A stretch of DNA of 64,000 nucleotides from Nesterenkonia muleiensis. Its GTDB lineage: Bacteria > Actinomycetota > Actinomycetes > Actinomycetales > Micrococcaceae. Of the stretch, positions 47,308 through 56,394 are shown piece after piece. How positions within the stretch are numbered: the stretch's first letter is position 1; every line of letters begins with the position of its first letter. The translations under genes and the position numbers were made by a program. The DNA lies in assembly GCF_003600155.1 (NCBI RefSeq), contig NZ_QWLD01000011.1:20908-84907 (forward strand), given 5' to 3'. The notes beneath the pieces are model-generated. The model had not been told where the DNA came from. It was given only the letters and a program-made list of their open reading frames with translations, and ran no database searches.

Positions 47308-48165
47308 TCAGTGCGGCAGCGGGCCGCTGGCAGTGTTCCCGGAGCCTGCTTCCAGTATTCTCACCAGCTGGTCGACGCTGGTGGTGTTCTCCCCCAGCTT
47401 GTTCGGCTTGCCGACGGCCCCGTGGTAGTCGGAGGAGCCGGTGACGATCAACCCGTGCCGGGCGGCCAGATCCAGCAGCAGCTTCTGCCCCTGGGCCGTA
47501 TTGTCCCGGTGGTAGACCTCCACCCCGAGCATCCCGGCCTCCACGAGTTCCTCCAGCTCAGCAAGGCTCAGCGTGTTTCCGCGGCCGCCGGCCATGGCGT
47601 GGGCGATGACCGGCACACCGCCAGCAGCCCGGATCCGCTCCACCACCTCCGCGGGGTGAGGGTTCTGCTGGTCCACGTAGTAGCGGGAGTTCTTGTGCAG
47701 AAACCGTTCGAAGGCCTCCCCGCGGTTCTCCACCACACCGGCTGCCACCAGAGCATCGGCCAGATGCGGCCGTCCGATGGACGCGCCTTCACTGACGTGT
47801 TCGAGCACCAGCTCCCAGGTGATGGGGAAGTCCTCGGCCAGCCGCTCGCAGATCCGTTTGGCCCGCTCCACACGTCCGCCACGGGCCTCAGCATTGATCT
47901 CGACCATGCCGGGCTCCAGCGGATCGTGCAGGTAGCTGAGCATATGCACACTGGCCCAGGCGGTCTTGGAGGTCACCTCCATCCCGGGGAGGAACACCAG
48001 GCCGTGCTCGGCAGCAGCGACCCGGGCTTCGTCCCAGCCGGCGTGGGAGTCGTGGTCAGTCAGCGCCAGCCCGGTGAGCCCAGCCCTGGCAGCCTCGGAC
48101 ACCACCTGCGCGGGAGCCTCGGTCCCGTCAGAGACCGTGGAGTGGGTGTGCAGGTCGAAGCTCAT
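47308..48165 (-). CDS. PHP-domain phosphoesterase
   Basis: The 285-aa protein has the metal-binding PHP motifs DLHTHST at the N-terminus, LTDHDS near residue 37, an internal GMEV, IGRPHLA, and SDYHG near the C-terminus. It resembles the YciV/RNase AM group, phosphatases that act on nucleotide 3'-phosphates or short RNA. TAGAGT at 48172-48177 (minus strand) lies six bases before the ATG, so the mRNA is probably leaderless. It is divergent from aminopeptidase P. Confidence 0.92.
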   Translation of the reverse strand: MSFDLHTHSTVSDGTEAPAQVVSEAARAGLTGLALTDHDSHAGWDEARVAAAEHGLVFLPGMEVTSKTAWASVHMLSYLHDPLEPGMVEINAEARGGRVERAKRICERLAEDFPITWELVLEHVSEGASIGRPHLADALVAAGVVENRGEAFERFLHKNSRYYVDQQNPHPAEVVERIRAAGGVPVIAHAMAGGRGNTLSLAELEELVEAGMLGVEVYHRDNTAQGQKLLLDLAARHGLIVTGSSDYHGAVGKPNKLGENTTSVDQLVRILEAGSGNTASGPLPH

Positions 48166-48225
48166 CGTTTTACTCTATCCAGTCCTCGGCGCATCTGGTT
48201 CACCCCGACGCCTACACTGAAAACC

Positions 48226-49773
48226 ATGACTTCTGAAGCACAGACCTCCGAGGACAGCCAGCAGCTCAAGGACCGGGTCAACAATCGCTCCCAACGCCCT
48301 CAGTCCGAGGCCTTCAAGCAGTTCATGGCCTCCCAGTGGGCGACACCCCAGACCGGCGACCACTCTCGGGACGCGGTGGCCGACTATACCTGGCGGCGTC
48401 GTCGTGCTGTCTCCGAGCGGTTCGCCGAGGAGCGCGTGGTGATCCCCGCCGGTCCGCCGAAAGTCCGGTCCAATGACACCGACTACCGGTTCCGCCCGCA
48501 TTCGGCCTTCGCGCATCTGACCGGACTGGGAGTGGATCATGAGCCCAACGCCGTGCTGGTCTTCGAACCGGTCGATGAGGGCGAAGGGGACCACGGCGGC
48601 CACCACCAGGCGACCCTCTACTTCAAGCCGATGGCCGGGCGGAACACCGAAGAGTTCTACGCAGACGCGCGCTACGGCGAGTTCTGGGTCGGGCCCCGCC
48701 CCAGCCTGGAGGAATTCTCCCAGCGCCTGGGGATCCGCACCAAGGACCTGGACGAGCTGGAGCCGGCCGTCACCAAGGACGCCGGGGCCGTGGAGATCGG
48801 CGGAACCCGGATCCGTCTGCTGCGCGAGGTGGATCTGAACGTGGACGCACTGGTGGACACCTCCCGGATCAACACCGGGGTGGATGTCGAATCCTCAGAC
48901 TCCCTGGATGCCGAACTGACGGAGTTCTGCTCCGAGCTGCGCCTGGTCAAGGACAGCTGGGAGGTTGAACAGATGAGGCGCTCGGTGGCCTCGACCGTCA
49001 CCGGCTTTGAGGATGTGGTGCGCACCCTGCCGCAGGCGGTCGGGCGCGACAGAGGAGAACGGATGGTGGAGGGCGCGTTCTTCGCCCGTGCACGGCTGGA
49101 GGGCAACGATCTGGGCTACGACACCATCGCGGCCTCGGGCAACAATGCCACCATCCTGCACTGGATTCGCAACTACGACAGGATCGAGCCCGGAGAGCTG
49201 CTGCTGCTCGATGCTGGGGTGGAGGCCGACTCGCTCTATACGGCGGATCTGACCCGCACCATTCCCGTCTCCGGGACGTTCTCTCCGGTGCAGCGGAAGG
49301 TCTATCAGGCGGTGCTGGACGCCGCCGACGCCGCGTTCAGCGTGGTGAAGCCCGGGATCATGTTCCGGGAGATCCACCAGGCAGCGGTGACGGTGCTCGC
49401 CGAGCGGCTGAATGACTGGGGACTGCTTCCTGTCTCTCTGCAGGAGGCTCTGTCACCACAGGGCCAGCATCACCGGCGCTGGATGCCCCACGGCACCAGC
49501 CACCACCTGGGGCTGGACGTCCACGACTGTGCGCAGGCCAAGCGCGAGCTCTATCTGGACGGGATCCTGGAGCCCGGCATGGTCTTCACCATCGAGCCCG
49601 GGCTGTACTTCAAGAACGAGGACCTGGCGGTCCCGGAGGAGTATCGAGGGATCGGTGTGCGGATCGAGGACGATGTTCTGGTCACCGAGTCCGGGGCTGA
49701 GAATCTCTCGGCTGAGCTCCCGCGGGACCCCGACGACGTCGAGGCCTGGATCGCCGCACTGCAGCAGGGCTGA
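48226..49773 (+). CDS. pepP: Xaa-Pro aminopeptidase (aminopeptidase P)
   Basis: This 515-aa enzyme removes N-terminal residues preceding proline. An N-terminal aminopeptidase P domain (about 60-200) is followed by the pita-bread metalloprotease fold: LLLDAGVEADSLYTADLTRT supplies the two Asp ligands, HGTSHHLGLDVHD the His, and TIEPGLYF plus GIGVRIEDD the Glu ligands. TACACT at 48213-48218 sits seven bases before ATG 48226, giving a leaderless transcript. A much longer open frame upstream overlaps the divergent PHP gene and is not coding. Confidence 0.95.
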   Translation: MTSEAQTSEDSQQLKDRVNNRSQRPQSEAFKQFMASQWATPQTGDHSRDAVADYTWRRRRAVSERFAEERVVIPAGPPKVRSNDTDYRFRPHSAFAHLTGLGVDHEPNAVLVFEPVDEGEGDHGGHHQATLYFKPMAGRNTEEFYADARYGEFWVGPRPSLEEFSQRLGIRTKDLDELEPAVTKDAGAVEIGGTRIRLLREVDLNVDALVDTSRINTGVDVESSDSLDAELTEFCSELRLVKDSWEVEQMRRSVASTVTGFEDVVRTLPQAVGRDRGERMVEGAFFARARLEGNDLGYDTIAASGNNATILHWIRNYDRIEPGELLLLDAGVEADSLYTADLTRTIPVSGTFSPVQRKVYQAVLDAADAAFSVVKPGIMFREIHQAAVTVLAERLNDWGLLPVSLQEALSPQGQHHRRWMPHGTSHHLGLDVHDCAQAKRELYLDGILEPGMVFTIEPGLYFKNEDLAVPEEYRGIGVRIEDDVLVTESGAENLSAELPRDPDDVEAWIAALQQG

Positions 49774-49789
49774 GAGCGAATGAGCCGGA

Positions 49790-50578
49790 TCACGGCGAGG
49801 AGCCGGCCGCTTCGCCCGGGGTAGGGGAACGGCCGTCACCGAACTCGAACGAGAACAGCCTGGCTTCGAATTCCGCGGCGTTCGGTGAGGTCGTCCCCAC
49901 CCCGGGAGTCTCGTGTTCCAGCCGCTGGGCGGCCTCACGCCGGATGATCAGCGTGGCGGTGTTGTGCACGTGCCTGCGCATTGCGGCTGCTGCCCGCTGA
50001 GGGCTCCGGCCCTGAACCGCTTCGAGGATGTCGCGGTGATCCTCCACGAGCTCCTGGCAGCTACGCGAACGTGGAACAGTGGCAATCCCAGTGGTCAGCA
50101 CCAGGTTTCGCAGTCCCTCCAGCACTGTGACCAGCCGTGGATTCTGGGCCACCGCCAGCAGTTCGGAGTGGAAGTCGCGGTCGGCGCGCAGCAGGGTCTC
50201 TACGTCGTCGCGGTCGGCGGCCCCCTGCATGTCCGCGAACTTGGCTTCGATCTGAGCTATGGCCCGATCATCGGCGATCTGAGCAGCCCTGGCTGTGGCC
50301 GGCACCTCCAGGAGCAGCCGCAGCTGGTAGCAGTTGACGATCTCCTCCAGCGAGTTGGCCACCACCGTGACACCGAGGTTCTTCTCGATACGCGCCATCC
50401 CGCTGCGCTCCAGCTCAAGCAGCGCCTCACGCACCGGAGTGCGGGAGACCCCGAACTGCTTGGCCAGCCCAGAAGCGCTGTAGCGGATACCGGGCTTGAG
50501 CTCGCCGTTGAGCACGGCTGTCCGCAGCTGGTCAAGAATCTGCTCGGTCAGTGTGGGCTGGTTCCTCATCTGCTCCAT
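49790..50578 (-). CDS. GntR family regulator (FCD domain)
   Basis: The 262-aa protein has a GntR winged helix at about 10-70 (ASGLAKQFGVSRTPVREALL) and an FCD effector domain with DFHSELL and HRDILEA/RRHVHN metal-site residues. It follows the L-2-hydroxyglutarate oxidase gene with 26 bases between, on the same strand, and likely senses the substrate of that oxidase. The palindrome GGTTGCATG-TTG-CATGCAACC at 51949 is a probable target. Its last residues after about 225 are not conserved. Confidence 0.88.
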   Translation of the reverse strand: MEQMRNQPTLTEQILDQLRTAVLNGELKPGIRYSASGLAKQFGVSRTPVREALLELERSGMARIEKNLGVTVVANSLEEIVNCYQLRLLLEVPATARAAQIADDRAIAQIEAKFADMQGAADRDDVETLLRADRDFHSELLAVAQNPRLVTVLEGLRNLVLTTGIATVPRSRSCQELVEDHRDILEAVQGRSPQRAAAAMRRHVHNTATLIIRREAAQRLEHETPGVGTTSPNAAEFEARLFSFEFGDGRSPTPGEAAGSSP

Positions 50579-50604
50579 CGTATGGCCCGCCGCTGCCCCG
50601 GGGC

Positions 50605-51861
50605 TCAGACAGCGCGTTCTTCGGCAAGCGCCTGTGAGACGATGTGCTCGGCGATGGCCAGAGCGCTCGTTGCCGCCGGAGAGGGTGCGTTGCGGACATG
50701 CATCAGCCTGGTTGAACCGGTGATGACGAAGTCGTCGACCAGGCTGCCATCGGCGTTCATCGCCTGAGCGCGTATACCGCGGGGCCCCCGAGTGACCTCG
50801 CCGAGCGCTATGCCGGGCATGTACTTATTGGCCTCCCCCACGAAAACCCGCTTGCTCAACGCGGTGCGTGTCTCGCGGACCGCCGCTGGAATGTTCTGGG
50901 AGGCGAACTTCCAGAACCCCGGGCTGCGCACCACGTCGAACATGTCCCGGGGGCTGAGCCCGAGCCTGCTGTACTGCTCCCGCCCCAGCGAGAGGAACGC
51001 GTTGGGTCCCAACATGACCTCTCCGTCATAGCGCCGGGTGATGTGCACCCCCAGGAACGGGTACTGCGGATCAGGCACCGGATAGATCAGGCCATTGACC
51101 TGGGCCGCCTTCTGCTTCGAGAGCATGAAGTAGTCACCGTAGAACGGCACGATCTTGGGGAAGGCATCCTCCCCGCAACCGCGGGCGATCCGGTCCGACT
51201 GGGCCCCTGCGCAGGTGATCACCAGATCAAAGTGCTCGGTGTCCCCTGGCTCGCCCGGTTTCCCGCGGGCACCCGCGGAGACCCTGACGGCACCGTGGCC
51301 GGAGGACGCCGAGGACGCCGTACCCTCCGCGATGCTTCTGACCTCGGTGGATAACCGCACCTCTCCGCCTGCGGCGTCGATATCCTCCGCCAGCGCTTGG
51401 GCCACACCGGCGAAATCTGCGATCGCAGTGGTCGGTGAGTGCAGTGCCGCCACGCCCACCGCAGCTGGTTCGATCTCAGCGATCTCCTCCGGACCGATCA
51501 TCTGGATCCCCGGCACCCCATTAGCGGTGGCGCGCTGGTAGATATCCTTGAGCCGCTCCAGCTCCGCCTGGTCCTTGGCCACGACGATCTTGCCACATTC
51601 CTGATAGCTGACCTGCTTGGCACGAGCGAATTCCTGGAGCAGACCGACGCCGCGGCGGCACAACCGTGCCTTGAGCCCGCCGGGAGTGTAGTACAGGCCG
51701 GCGTGGACCACCCCGCTGTTGCGGCCGGTCTGGTGGGCAGCGACGCGGTCCTCTTTCTCATAGACGACCACTTCCAGGCCGGGGCTGCGGTCCAGGAGTT
51801 CCCGTGCCACGGCCAATCCGATGATTCCTCCCCCGACGACGGCTACTCGGCTCAGGCTCAT
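50605..51861 (-). CDS. lhgO: L-2-hydroxyglutarate oxidase (LhgO family)
   Basis: The FAD enzyme oxidises L-2-hydroxyglutarate, or a similar L-2-hydroxy acid, to the 2-oxo acid and passes electrons to the respiratory chain. The 418-aa protein has the N-terminal Rossmann motif VVGGGIIGLAVARELL and RNSGVVHAGLYY near residue 48, followed by the DAO fold; HITRRYDGEVMLGPNAF is typical of LhgO. An insert rich in S, G and A lies near residue 200. ATG 51861 follows AAAGGAG; the longer open frame is not supported. It is divergent from the TAXI transporter. Confidence 0.9.
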   Translation of the reverse strand: MSLSRVAVVGGGIIGLAVARELLDRSPGLEVVVYEKEDRVAAHQTGRNSGVVHAGLYYTPGGLKARLCRRGVGLLQEFARAKQVSYQECGKIVVAKDQAELERLKDIYQRATANGVPGIQMIGPEEIAEIEPAAVGVAALHSPTTAIADFAGVAQALAEDIDAAGGEVRLSTEVRSIAEGTASSASSGHGAVRVSAGARGKPGEPGDTEHFDLVITCAGAQSDRIARGCGEDAFPKIVPFYGDYFMLSKQKAAQVNGLIYPVPDPQYPFLGVHITRRYDGEVMLGPNAFLSLGREQYSRLGLSPRDMFDVVRSPGFWKFASQNIPAAVRETRTALSKRVFVGEANKYMPGIALGEVTRGPRGIRAQAMNADGSLVDDFVITGSTRLMHVRNAPSPAATSALAIAEHIVSQALAEERAV

Positions 51862-51948
51862 CTGCGCTCCTTTACGCTCGTATACAGGCGCCTCAGGCAA
51901 CCGTGGGCTGCAACACACCGGGCGATCTCTTGACGTCAACGTACTCTG

Positions 51949-51978
51949 GGTTGCATGTTGCATGCAACCCTGTACGAT
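51949..51978 (+). promoter_or_regulatory. Promoter of the TAXI operon with overlapping palindromic operator
   Basis: TTGCAT (51951-51956) and TACGAT (51973-51978) are 16 bases apart. The operator GGTTGCATG-TTG-CATGCAACC (51949-51969) covers the -35 box and most of the spacer, so a repressor would block polymerase. The rest of the 300-bp gap (51862-52162) shows nothing else I can name, and gives a leader of about 180 nt. Confidence 0.6.
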
Positions 51979-52162
51979 GTAGTGCAGGTCACACGACGCA
52001 GCTCACAACTGCGCGGGTGCGAGAGCGCGGGATCTCGGGTTCGGCGGAGGTACGTCACGACGAGTACGCGATCTCCTCGCCCCTCCACTGATGAGATGCA
52101 CCGTAAAATGGCTTGCGGACCACCGCAGAAAATAAGCTCGCCCCACAAAGAAGAGGAGCACC

Positions 52163-53203
52163 ATGTTCGTAAAGCGTGGACGTTTGACATCCGCAGGTGC
52201 CGCACTGGCTGCCGCGGCGCTGCTGCTGTCAGCATGCGGCGATGAGGACAACGGATCCGCTGAGGGCGCCGACGAGGAGGTCGGCGACACCGATGCCGAG
52301 TTCCTCACCATTGCCACCGGCGGCTCCTCCGGAGTGTATTACCAGATCGGGGCCACGATGTCCGATGTGCTGGCCGATGAACTCGGCTCAGACACCTCGG
52401 TGCAGGCCACCGGCGCATCGGCGGAAAACATCAACCTGGTCACCGACAACAACGCCGAGCTGGCGATGACCATGGGGGACGCTACTGTCCAGGCGCTGGA
52501 GGGTTCCGGTCCGTTCGAGGATGACCCGCGCGAGGGCCTGCTGGCGATCATGACGATGTACCCCAACACGGTCCAGCTGATTGCCCGTGCTGATGCCGGC
52601 ATCGAGTCTGTCGAGGATCTGGCCGGGGCCAATGTAGCCGTCGGCGACGTCGGGTCCGGCGTCGAGCTCAACGCCCAGATGGTGCTCGGTGCCTACGACA
52701 TGAGCTACGACGACGTCAATGAGGACTACCTGTCCTATGCCGAGGCCACCGATCAGATGGCCAACGGGCACATTGATGCGCTGTTCGCCACCTCCGGTCT
52801 GCCCAATCCGTCACTGACCGAGCTGGCCACCAGTACGGACTTCATCACCGTGCCAATCGACGGCGAAGGCAGGGAGAACCTGCTCTCGGAGTATGAGTTC
52901 TTCGAGGGAGCCACGATCCCAGCGGACACCTACGATGACGACTCCGATGTCGAGACCGTCAGTGTGACCAACCACCTGATCGTCAGTTCAGAGCTCAGCG
53001 AGGACGCCGTCTACGACATCACCTCCACGCTGTTCGACAATATCGATCGCATCCACAGCTCACATGCCGAAGCGGAGAACATCACTGTGGAGACCGCCAC
53101 CGAGGGACTGGTGATCCCGCTGCACCCCGGCGCTGAGCGGTACTACGAGGAACAGGGTGTCGACACCGGTGAGGGCAGTGGCGAGGACTCCGACGAGGAG
53201 TAA
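52163..53203 (+). CDS. TRAP transporter TAXI-family substrate-binding lipoprotein
   Basis: This 346-aa solute receptor has a lipoprotein signal (lipobox LSAC near residue 25), an acidic linker and a TAXI domain that opens FLTIATGGSSGVYYQIG. TAXI receptors deliver glutamate, 2-oxoglutarate or other organic acids to a fused permease. AGAGGAG lies before ATG 52163. Next come a DUF1850 protein and the fused DctQM permease, the usual TRAP-TAXI layout. Confidence 0.94.
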   Translation: MFVKRGRLTSAGAALAAAALLLSACGDEDNGSAEGADEEVGDTDAEFLTIATGGSSGVYYQIGATMSDVLADELGSDTSVQATGASAENINLVTDNNAELAMTMGDATVQALEGSGPFEDDPREGLLAIMTMYPNTVQLIARADAGIESVEDLAGANVAVGDVGSGVELNAQMVLGAYDMSYDDVNEDYLSYAEATDQMANGHIDALFATSGLPNPSLTELATSTDFITVPIDGEGRENLLSEYEFFEGATIPADTYDDDSDVETVSVTNHLIVSSELSEDAVYDITSTLFDNIDRIHSSHAEAENITVETATEGLVIPLHPGAERYYEEQGVDTGEGSGEDSDEE

Positions 53204-53237
53204 TCCGACCCGGCCCGAACTCCCCTTCTCGGAGCCA

Positions 53238-53699
53238 GTGCCGCGGCGGTGCCTGTTCAGTGCAGCAGCTGCCGCCGCAGCACTGGTCCTCACCAGCGGA
53301 TGCTCGGCTGGACAGGAACCCAGGCTCATCTGCCAGCATCAACGCACAGGCGAGGTGTATGCAGAACTGAGGATCGAACTCGGCTCGATCATCACCCACT
53401 CCTGGCTTCACTCCATCGAGCTGTCCCGCTGGACCGACATCTACCGATTCGACGGAGACCGGCTGATGCTGACCAGCACCGAGTTCGAGGAGTATGGCGC
53501 AGGAATGCCCTTGGATGAAGGGGACCTTACCTTTCAAGACGGCAAGATCGTCATCGAGAATATTGACCGTCCCTTCGAGGCCATCGGCTGGATTCACTCG
53601 CATAGGGTGGACTACCGGATCGGCATCGATGGCGATACCAGTCTCATCGACATCGATGAGCTGCCTGACCGTGAACCTATAGAACTGAGGCCCAGATGA
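53238..53699 (+). CDS. DUF1850 lipoprotein of a TRAP-TAXI system
   Basis: The 153-aa protein has a short lipoprotein-like signal (LVLTSGC) and the DUF1850 core, with THSWLHSIELSRWTDIY and STEFEEYGAGMP visible. DUF1850 proteins occur next to TAXI transporters; their function is unknown. The start is uncertain: GTG 53238 gives a good signal peptide and lies after GGAG, but with only three bases of spacing. An upstream GTG at 53157 would overlap the receptor gene by 47 bases. Its stop overlaps the permease start by four bases. Confidence 0.82.
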   Translation: MPRRCLFSAAAAAAALVLTSGCSAGQEPRLICQHQRTGEVYAELRIELGSIITHSWLHSIELSRWTDIYRFDGDRLMLTSTEFEEYGAGMPLDEGDLTFQDGKIVIENIDRPFEAIGWIHSHRVDYRIGIDGDTSLIDIDELPDREPIELRPR

Positions 53700-55765
53700 G
53701 CAGGGATGCTAGGACTACTGCTGGGGACTCCGGGCGCTCCCCGGAGGATCGTGCCGCAGCCGAAGACGCTGAATCCTCGGTGCAGTCACCTTTGACGCTG
53801 CTCCCGGAATCTGAGGAGGAGCGGCGAGCCAAGGAGAAGGAGGCTGCCGAGGCCGCGGCGAAGTACGACGCCGAGTCCCGAATCAGGCAGACGCACTGGA
53901 GGCCGCTGGCCCTGCTGATCAGTGCCGTGGCGGTTTTCACCGCCGTCTACCATCTGTACACAGCATATTTCGGAACGCCTCCCACGCTGATCCACCGTTC
54001 CTTGCACGTCAGCCTGATTCTCTTCCTGGTGTTCTTGCTGTACCCACCGGTACGCCGAGCACAGGCAAACTGGTGGCGGATCCCCGATGCGGTGCTGGCC
54101 CTGCTCTCGCTGGTGCCTTGGCTCTACATCTGGCTGAACTATCAGCAGCTGGTCCTCCAGGCCGGCCGATTCACCGCGACTGACGCGCTGGTCGCCACTT
54201 TACTCGTCGTCCTGGTCCTTGAAGCTGCCCGCCGTGTGACGGGCTGGGCCCTGCCGATCCTGGCGGTCCTGTTCATCCTCTTCGGCATGTTCGGCCGCGA
54301 AATGCCTGGGCTGCTGCGCCATCGCGGTTTCGACTGGGACACCCTGTCCTACCAGTTCTTCGCTACCACTGAGGGCATCTACGGCACCGCCATCGGCGTC
54401 TCCTCCACCTATATCTTCCTGTTCATCCTCTTCGGTGCCTTCCTCGCGAAGTCCGGGATGAGCCAACTGTTCAACGACCTCGCCCTGGCGATCGCGGGTC
54501 AGACTCGCGGCGGACCGGCCAAGGTCGCCACCCTGGCCTCAGGCCTGATGGGCTCGATCAACGGCTCAGCCATCGCCAATGTGGTCTCCACCGGGGCCTT
54601 CACGATTCCCCTGATGAAGAAGATCGGATACTCCAAGAACTTCGCCGGCGCCGTGGAATCCTCAGCCTCGGTGGGCGGACAGATCCTGCCGCCCATCATG
54701 GGCGCGGCCGCCTTCATCATGGCTGAGACCATCGGAGTGCCGTATACCACGGTCGCGCTGGCCGCGATTGTCCCGGCAGTGCTGTACTACATCAGCCTCA
54801 TCACCCAGATTCACCTGCGTGCGACCCGCCTGGGGCTCAAAGGCATCTCCAAGGACAATCTGCCTGCGGTCCTGGCAGTGCTCAAAGAGCGCGGGCATAT
54901 GATCCTCCCGCTGGTCTTCCTGCTCTATATGCTGTTCTTCTCCGGCCGCACCATTCTCTACTCGGCGTTCTTGACCATCCTAGTCACCCTGCTCTGCGCC
55001 ACGCTGCGCAAGACCAGCCGGATGAACATCCGTGAGATCCTGCAGGCCCTGGAAGACGGCACCCGGGCAGCGATCGGGGTCGCGGTGGCTTGTGCCTCTG
55101 TCGGGGTCATCGTCGGGGTGGTGACCATCTCGGGGTTCGGTGTCACTCTGGCCTCCGCCATCGTGCAGCTCTCCGGCGGTGTGCTGTTCTGGACGCTGTT
55201 CTTCACGATGATCGCCTGCCTGGTCCTGGGGATGGGGCTGCCTTCTATCCCGGCCTATATCGTCACCGCCACGATGGCCGCCCCGGCTCTGACCCAGCTG
55301 GGCGTCGAGCCGCTGGTAGCACACCTGTTCGTGTTCTACTTCGGACTCTTTGCCAATATCACCCCGCCGGTCGCGCTGGCAGCCTTCGCCGCGGCCGGAA
55401 TATCCGGAGGCCGGCCGATGGCCACCGGGGGGGCTGCGTTCAAGCTCGCCGGCGCAGGCATCGTCATCCCCTATATCTTTGTGTACAACCCGGATCTGCT
55501 GCTGCGCGATGTCAGCTTCTTCGACGGCGTCTGGGTGGTCGCCTCGGCCGTTATCGCCATACTGCTGCTGTCCACCGCACTGGAGGGCCACTTCATGGAG
55601 CCGATGGCCTGGTACCTGCGTCCGGTCATCGCCGCTGGAGCAATCATGATGCTCAACACAGACCTTCTGTATGACCTGATGGGACTGGGCCTGGTACTGG
55701 CAGTGCTGGCGGTGCAGATGGTCAAGGCCAAGCAGAACGAGAACCTGAGGATCAAAGCCATCTGA
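53696..55765 (+). CDS. TRAP transporter permease, fused DctQ-DctM
   Basis: The 689-aa protein fuses the small and large TRAP subunits, the normal form in TAXI systems. A charged cytosolic N-terminus of about 60 residues is followed by four hydrophobic segments (65-180) and then about 13 more. Family motifs include AKSGMSQLFNDLALAIAGQTRGGPAKVA (quoted here only as a marker of the first 12 residues AKSGMSQLFNDL), GSINGSAIANV, VGGQILPPIMGAAAF and MGLPSIPAYI. ATG 53696 overlaps the DUF1850 stop. It probably brings in the substrate of the LhgO/decarboxylase locus. Confidence 0.93.
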   Translation: MSRDARTTAGDSGRSPEDRAAAEDAESSVQSPLTLLPESEEERRAKEKEAAEAAAKYDAESRIRQTHWRPLALLISAVAVFTAVYHLYTAYFGTPPTLIHRSLHVSLILFLVFLLYPPVRRAQANWWRIPDAVLALLSLVPWLYIWLNYQQLVLQAGRFTATDALVATLLVVLVLEAARRVTGWALPILAVLFILFGMFGREMPGLLRHRGFDWDTLSYQFFATTEGIYGTAIGVSSTYIFLFILFGAFLAKSGMSQLFNDLALAIAGQTRGGPAKVATLASGLMGSINGSAIANVVSTGAFTIPLMKKIGYSKNFAGAVESSASVGGQILPPIMGAAAFIMAETIGVPYTTVALAAIVPAVLYYISLITQIHLRATRLGLKGISKDNLPAVLAVLKERGHMILPLVFLLYMLFFSGRTILYSAFLTILVTLLCATLRKTSRMNIREILQALEDGTRAAIGVAVACASVGVIVGVVTISGFGVTLASAIVQLSGGVLFWTLFFTMIACLVLGMGLPSIPAYIVTATMAAPALTQLGVEPLVAHLFVFYFGLFANITPPVALAAFAAAGISGGRPMATGGAAFKLAGAGIVIPYIFVYNPDLLLRDVSFFDGVWVVASAVIAILLLSTALEGHFMEPMAWYLRPVIAAGAIMMLNTDLLYDLMGLGLVLAVLAVQMVKAKQNENLRIKAI

Positions 55766-55789
55766 TTCTGCAGGTCCACTGCTGCCGGT

Positions 55790-56392
55790 TCACTCGGCCA
55801 CCGTCTCCCGGCTTCCCGAGGGCTTATCCGCTGAGGCCAGCCATCTGCTGAACCGGTGGGTGATGCGCACCGGATCGATGAGCAGCTTGGGGATCTCAGC
55901 GGCATTGCCGGCCTCGATCGGCACGTGCAGAAACCCTGGCCGGCCGGTGACCTGCAGCAGCCGGGCATACTCTGATCTCAGGCTCTGCTGGTCAGGGGCG
56001 CGGCCGGTGGCCCATCCGGCCGCGGCGGCCAGTTCTTCTACGTTGACCTCAGAGGAGTAGGTCGGCAGACCCGCGGTGGAACCATAGACCTCATTGTCCA
56101 GCAGCACCATGAGCATCTCCGGCTTGAGGTAGCCGCCGGTGGGCAGGACATTGGGGTTCATCAGCAGCGAACCATCGCCTTCAAGACCCACCACCTTGGG
56201 AAGCGAGGCATCACGTCCCAGGGCCAGGCCCGTCATGACCGAACCGACCAGTCCCATGGAGTCCAGCAGGTAGAGGTGGTTATCGGAGTCCTTCACCGAA
56301 GCCAGCTCACGGCTGGTGGCCGCACAGGTGACGACGACCGGATGCTGAGCAGTCAGCTCAGCGAGCACCTCCAGCGCCTCAATGCGTTTCAT
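55790..56392 (-). CDS. TPP-dependent decarboxylase, beta (C-terminal, TPP-binding) subunit
   Basis: This 200-aa subunit carries the thiamine pyrophosphate motif GDGSLLMNPNVL (about 90-102) and NEVYGSTAGL. Size and layout match the beta subunit of sulfopyruvate or phosphonopyruvate decarboxylase (ComE/Ppd-like), which binds the cofactor pyrophosphate. It starts two bases after the alpha subunit stops, so the two are coupled. The 2-oxo acid substrate may have a sulfo, phosphono or carboxyl group; I cannot tell which. Confidence 0.85.
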   Translation of the reverse strand: MKRIEALEVLAELTAQHPVVVTCAATSRELASVKDSDNHLYLLDSMGLVGSVMTGLALGRDASLPKVVGLEGDGSLLMNPNVLPTGGYLKPEMLMVLLDNEVYGSTAGLPTYSSEVNVEELAAAAGWATGRAPDQQSLRSEYARLLQVTGRPGFLHVPIEAGNAAEIPKLLIDPVRITHRFSRWLASADKPSGSRETVAE

Positions 56393-56394
56393 GC

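Noticed and set aside
47143..48225. N-terminal extension of aminopeptidase P by 361 codons
   Set aside because: It overlaps the divergent PHP gene completely; the leaderless ATG at 48226 fits the family N-terminus.
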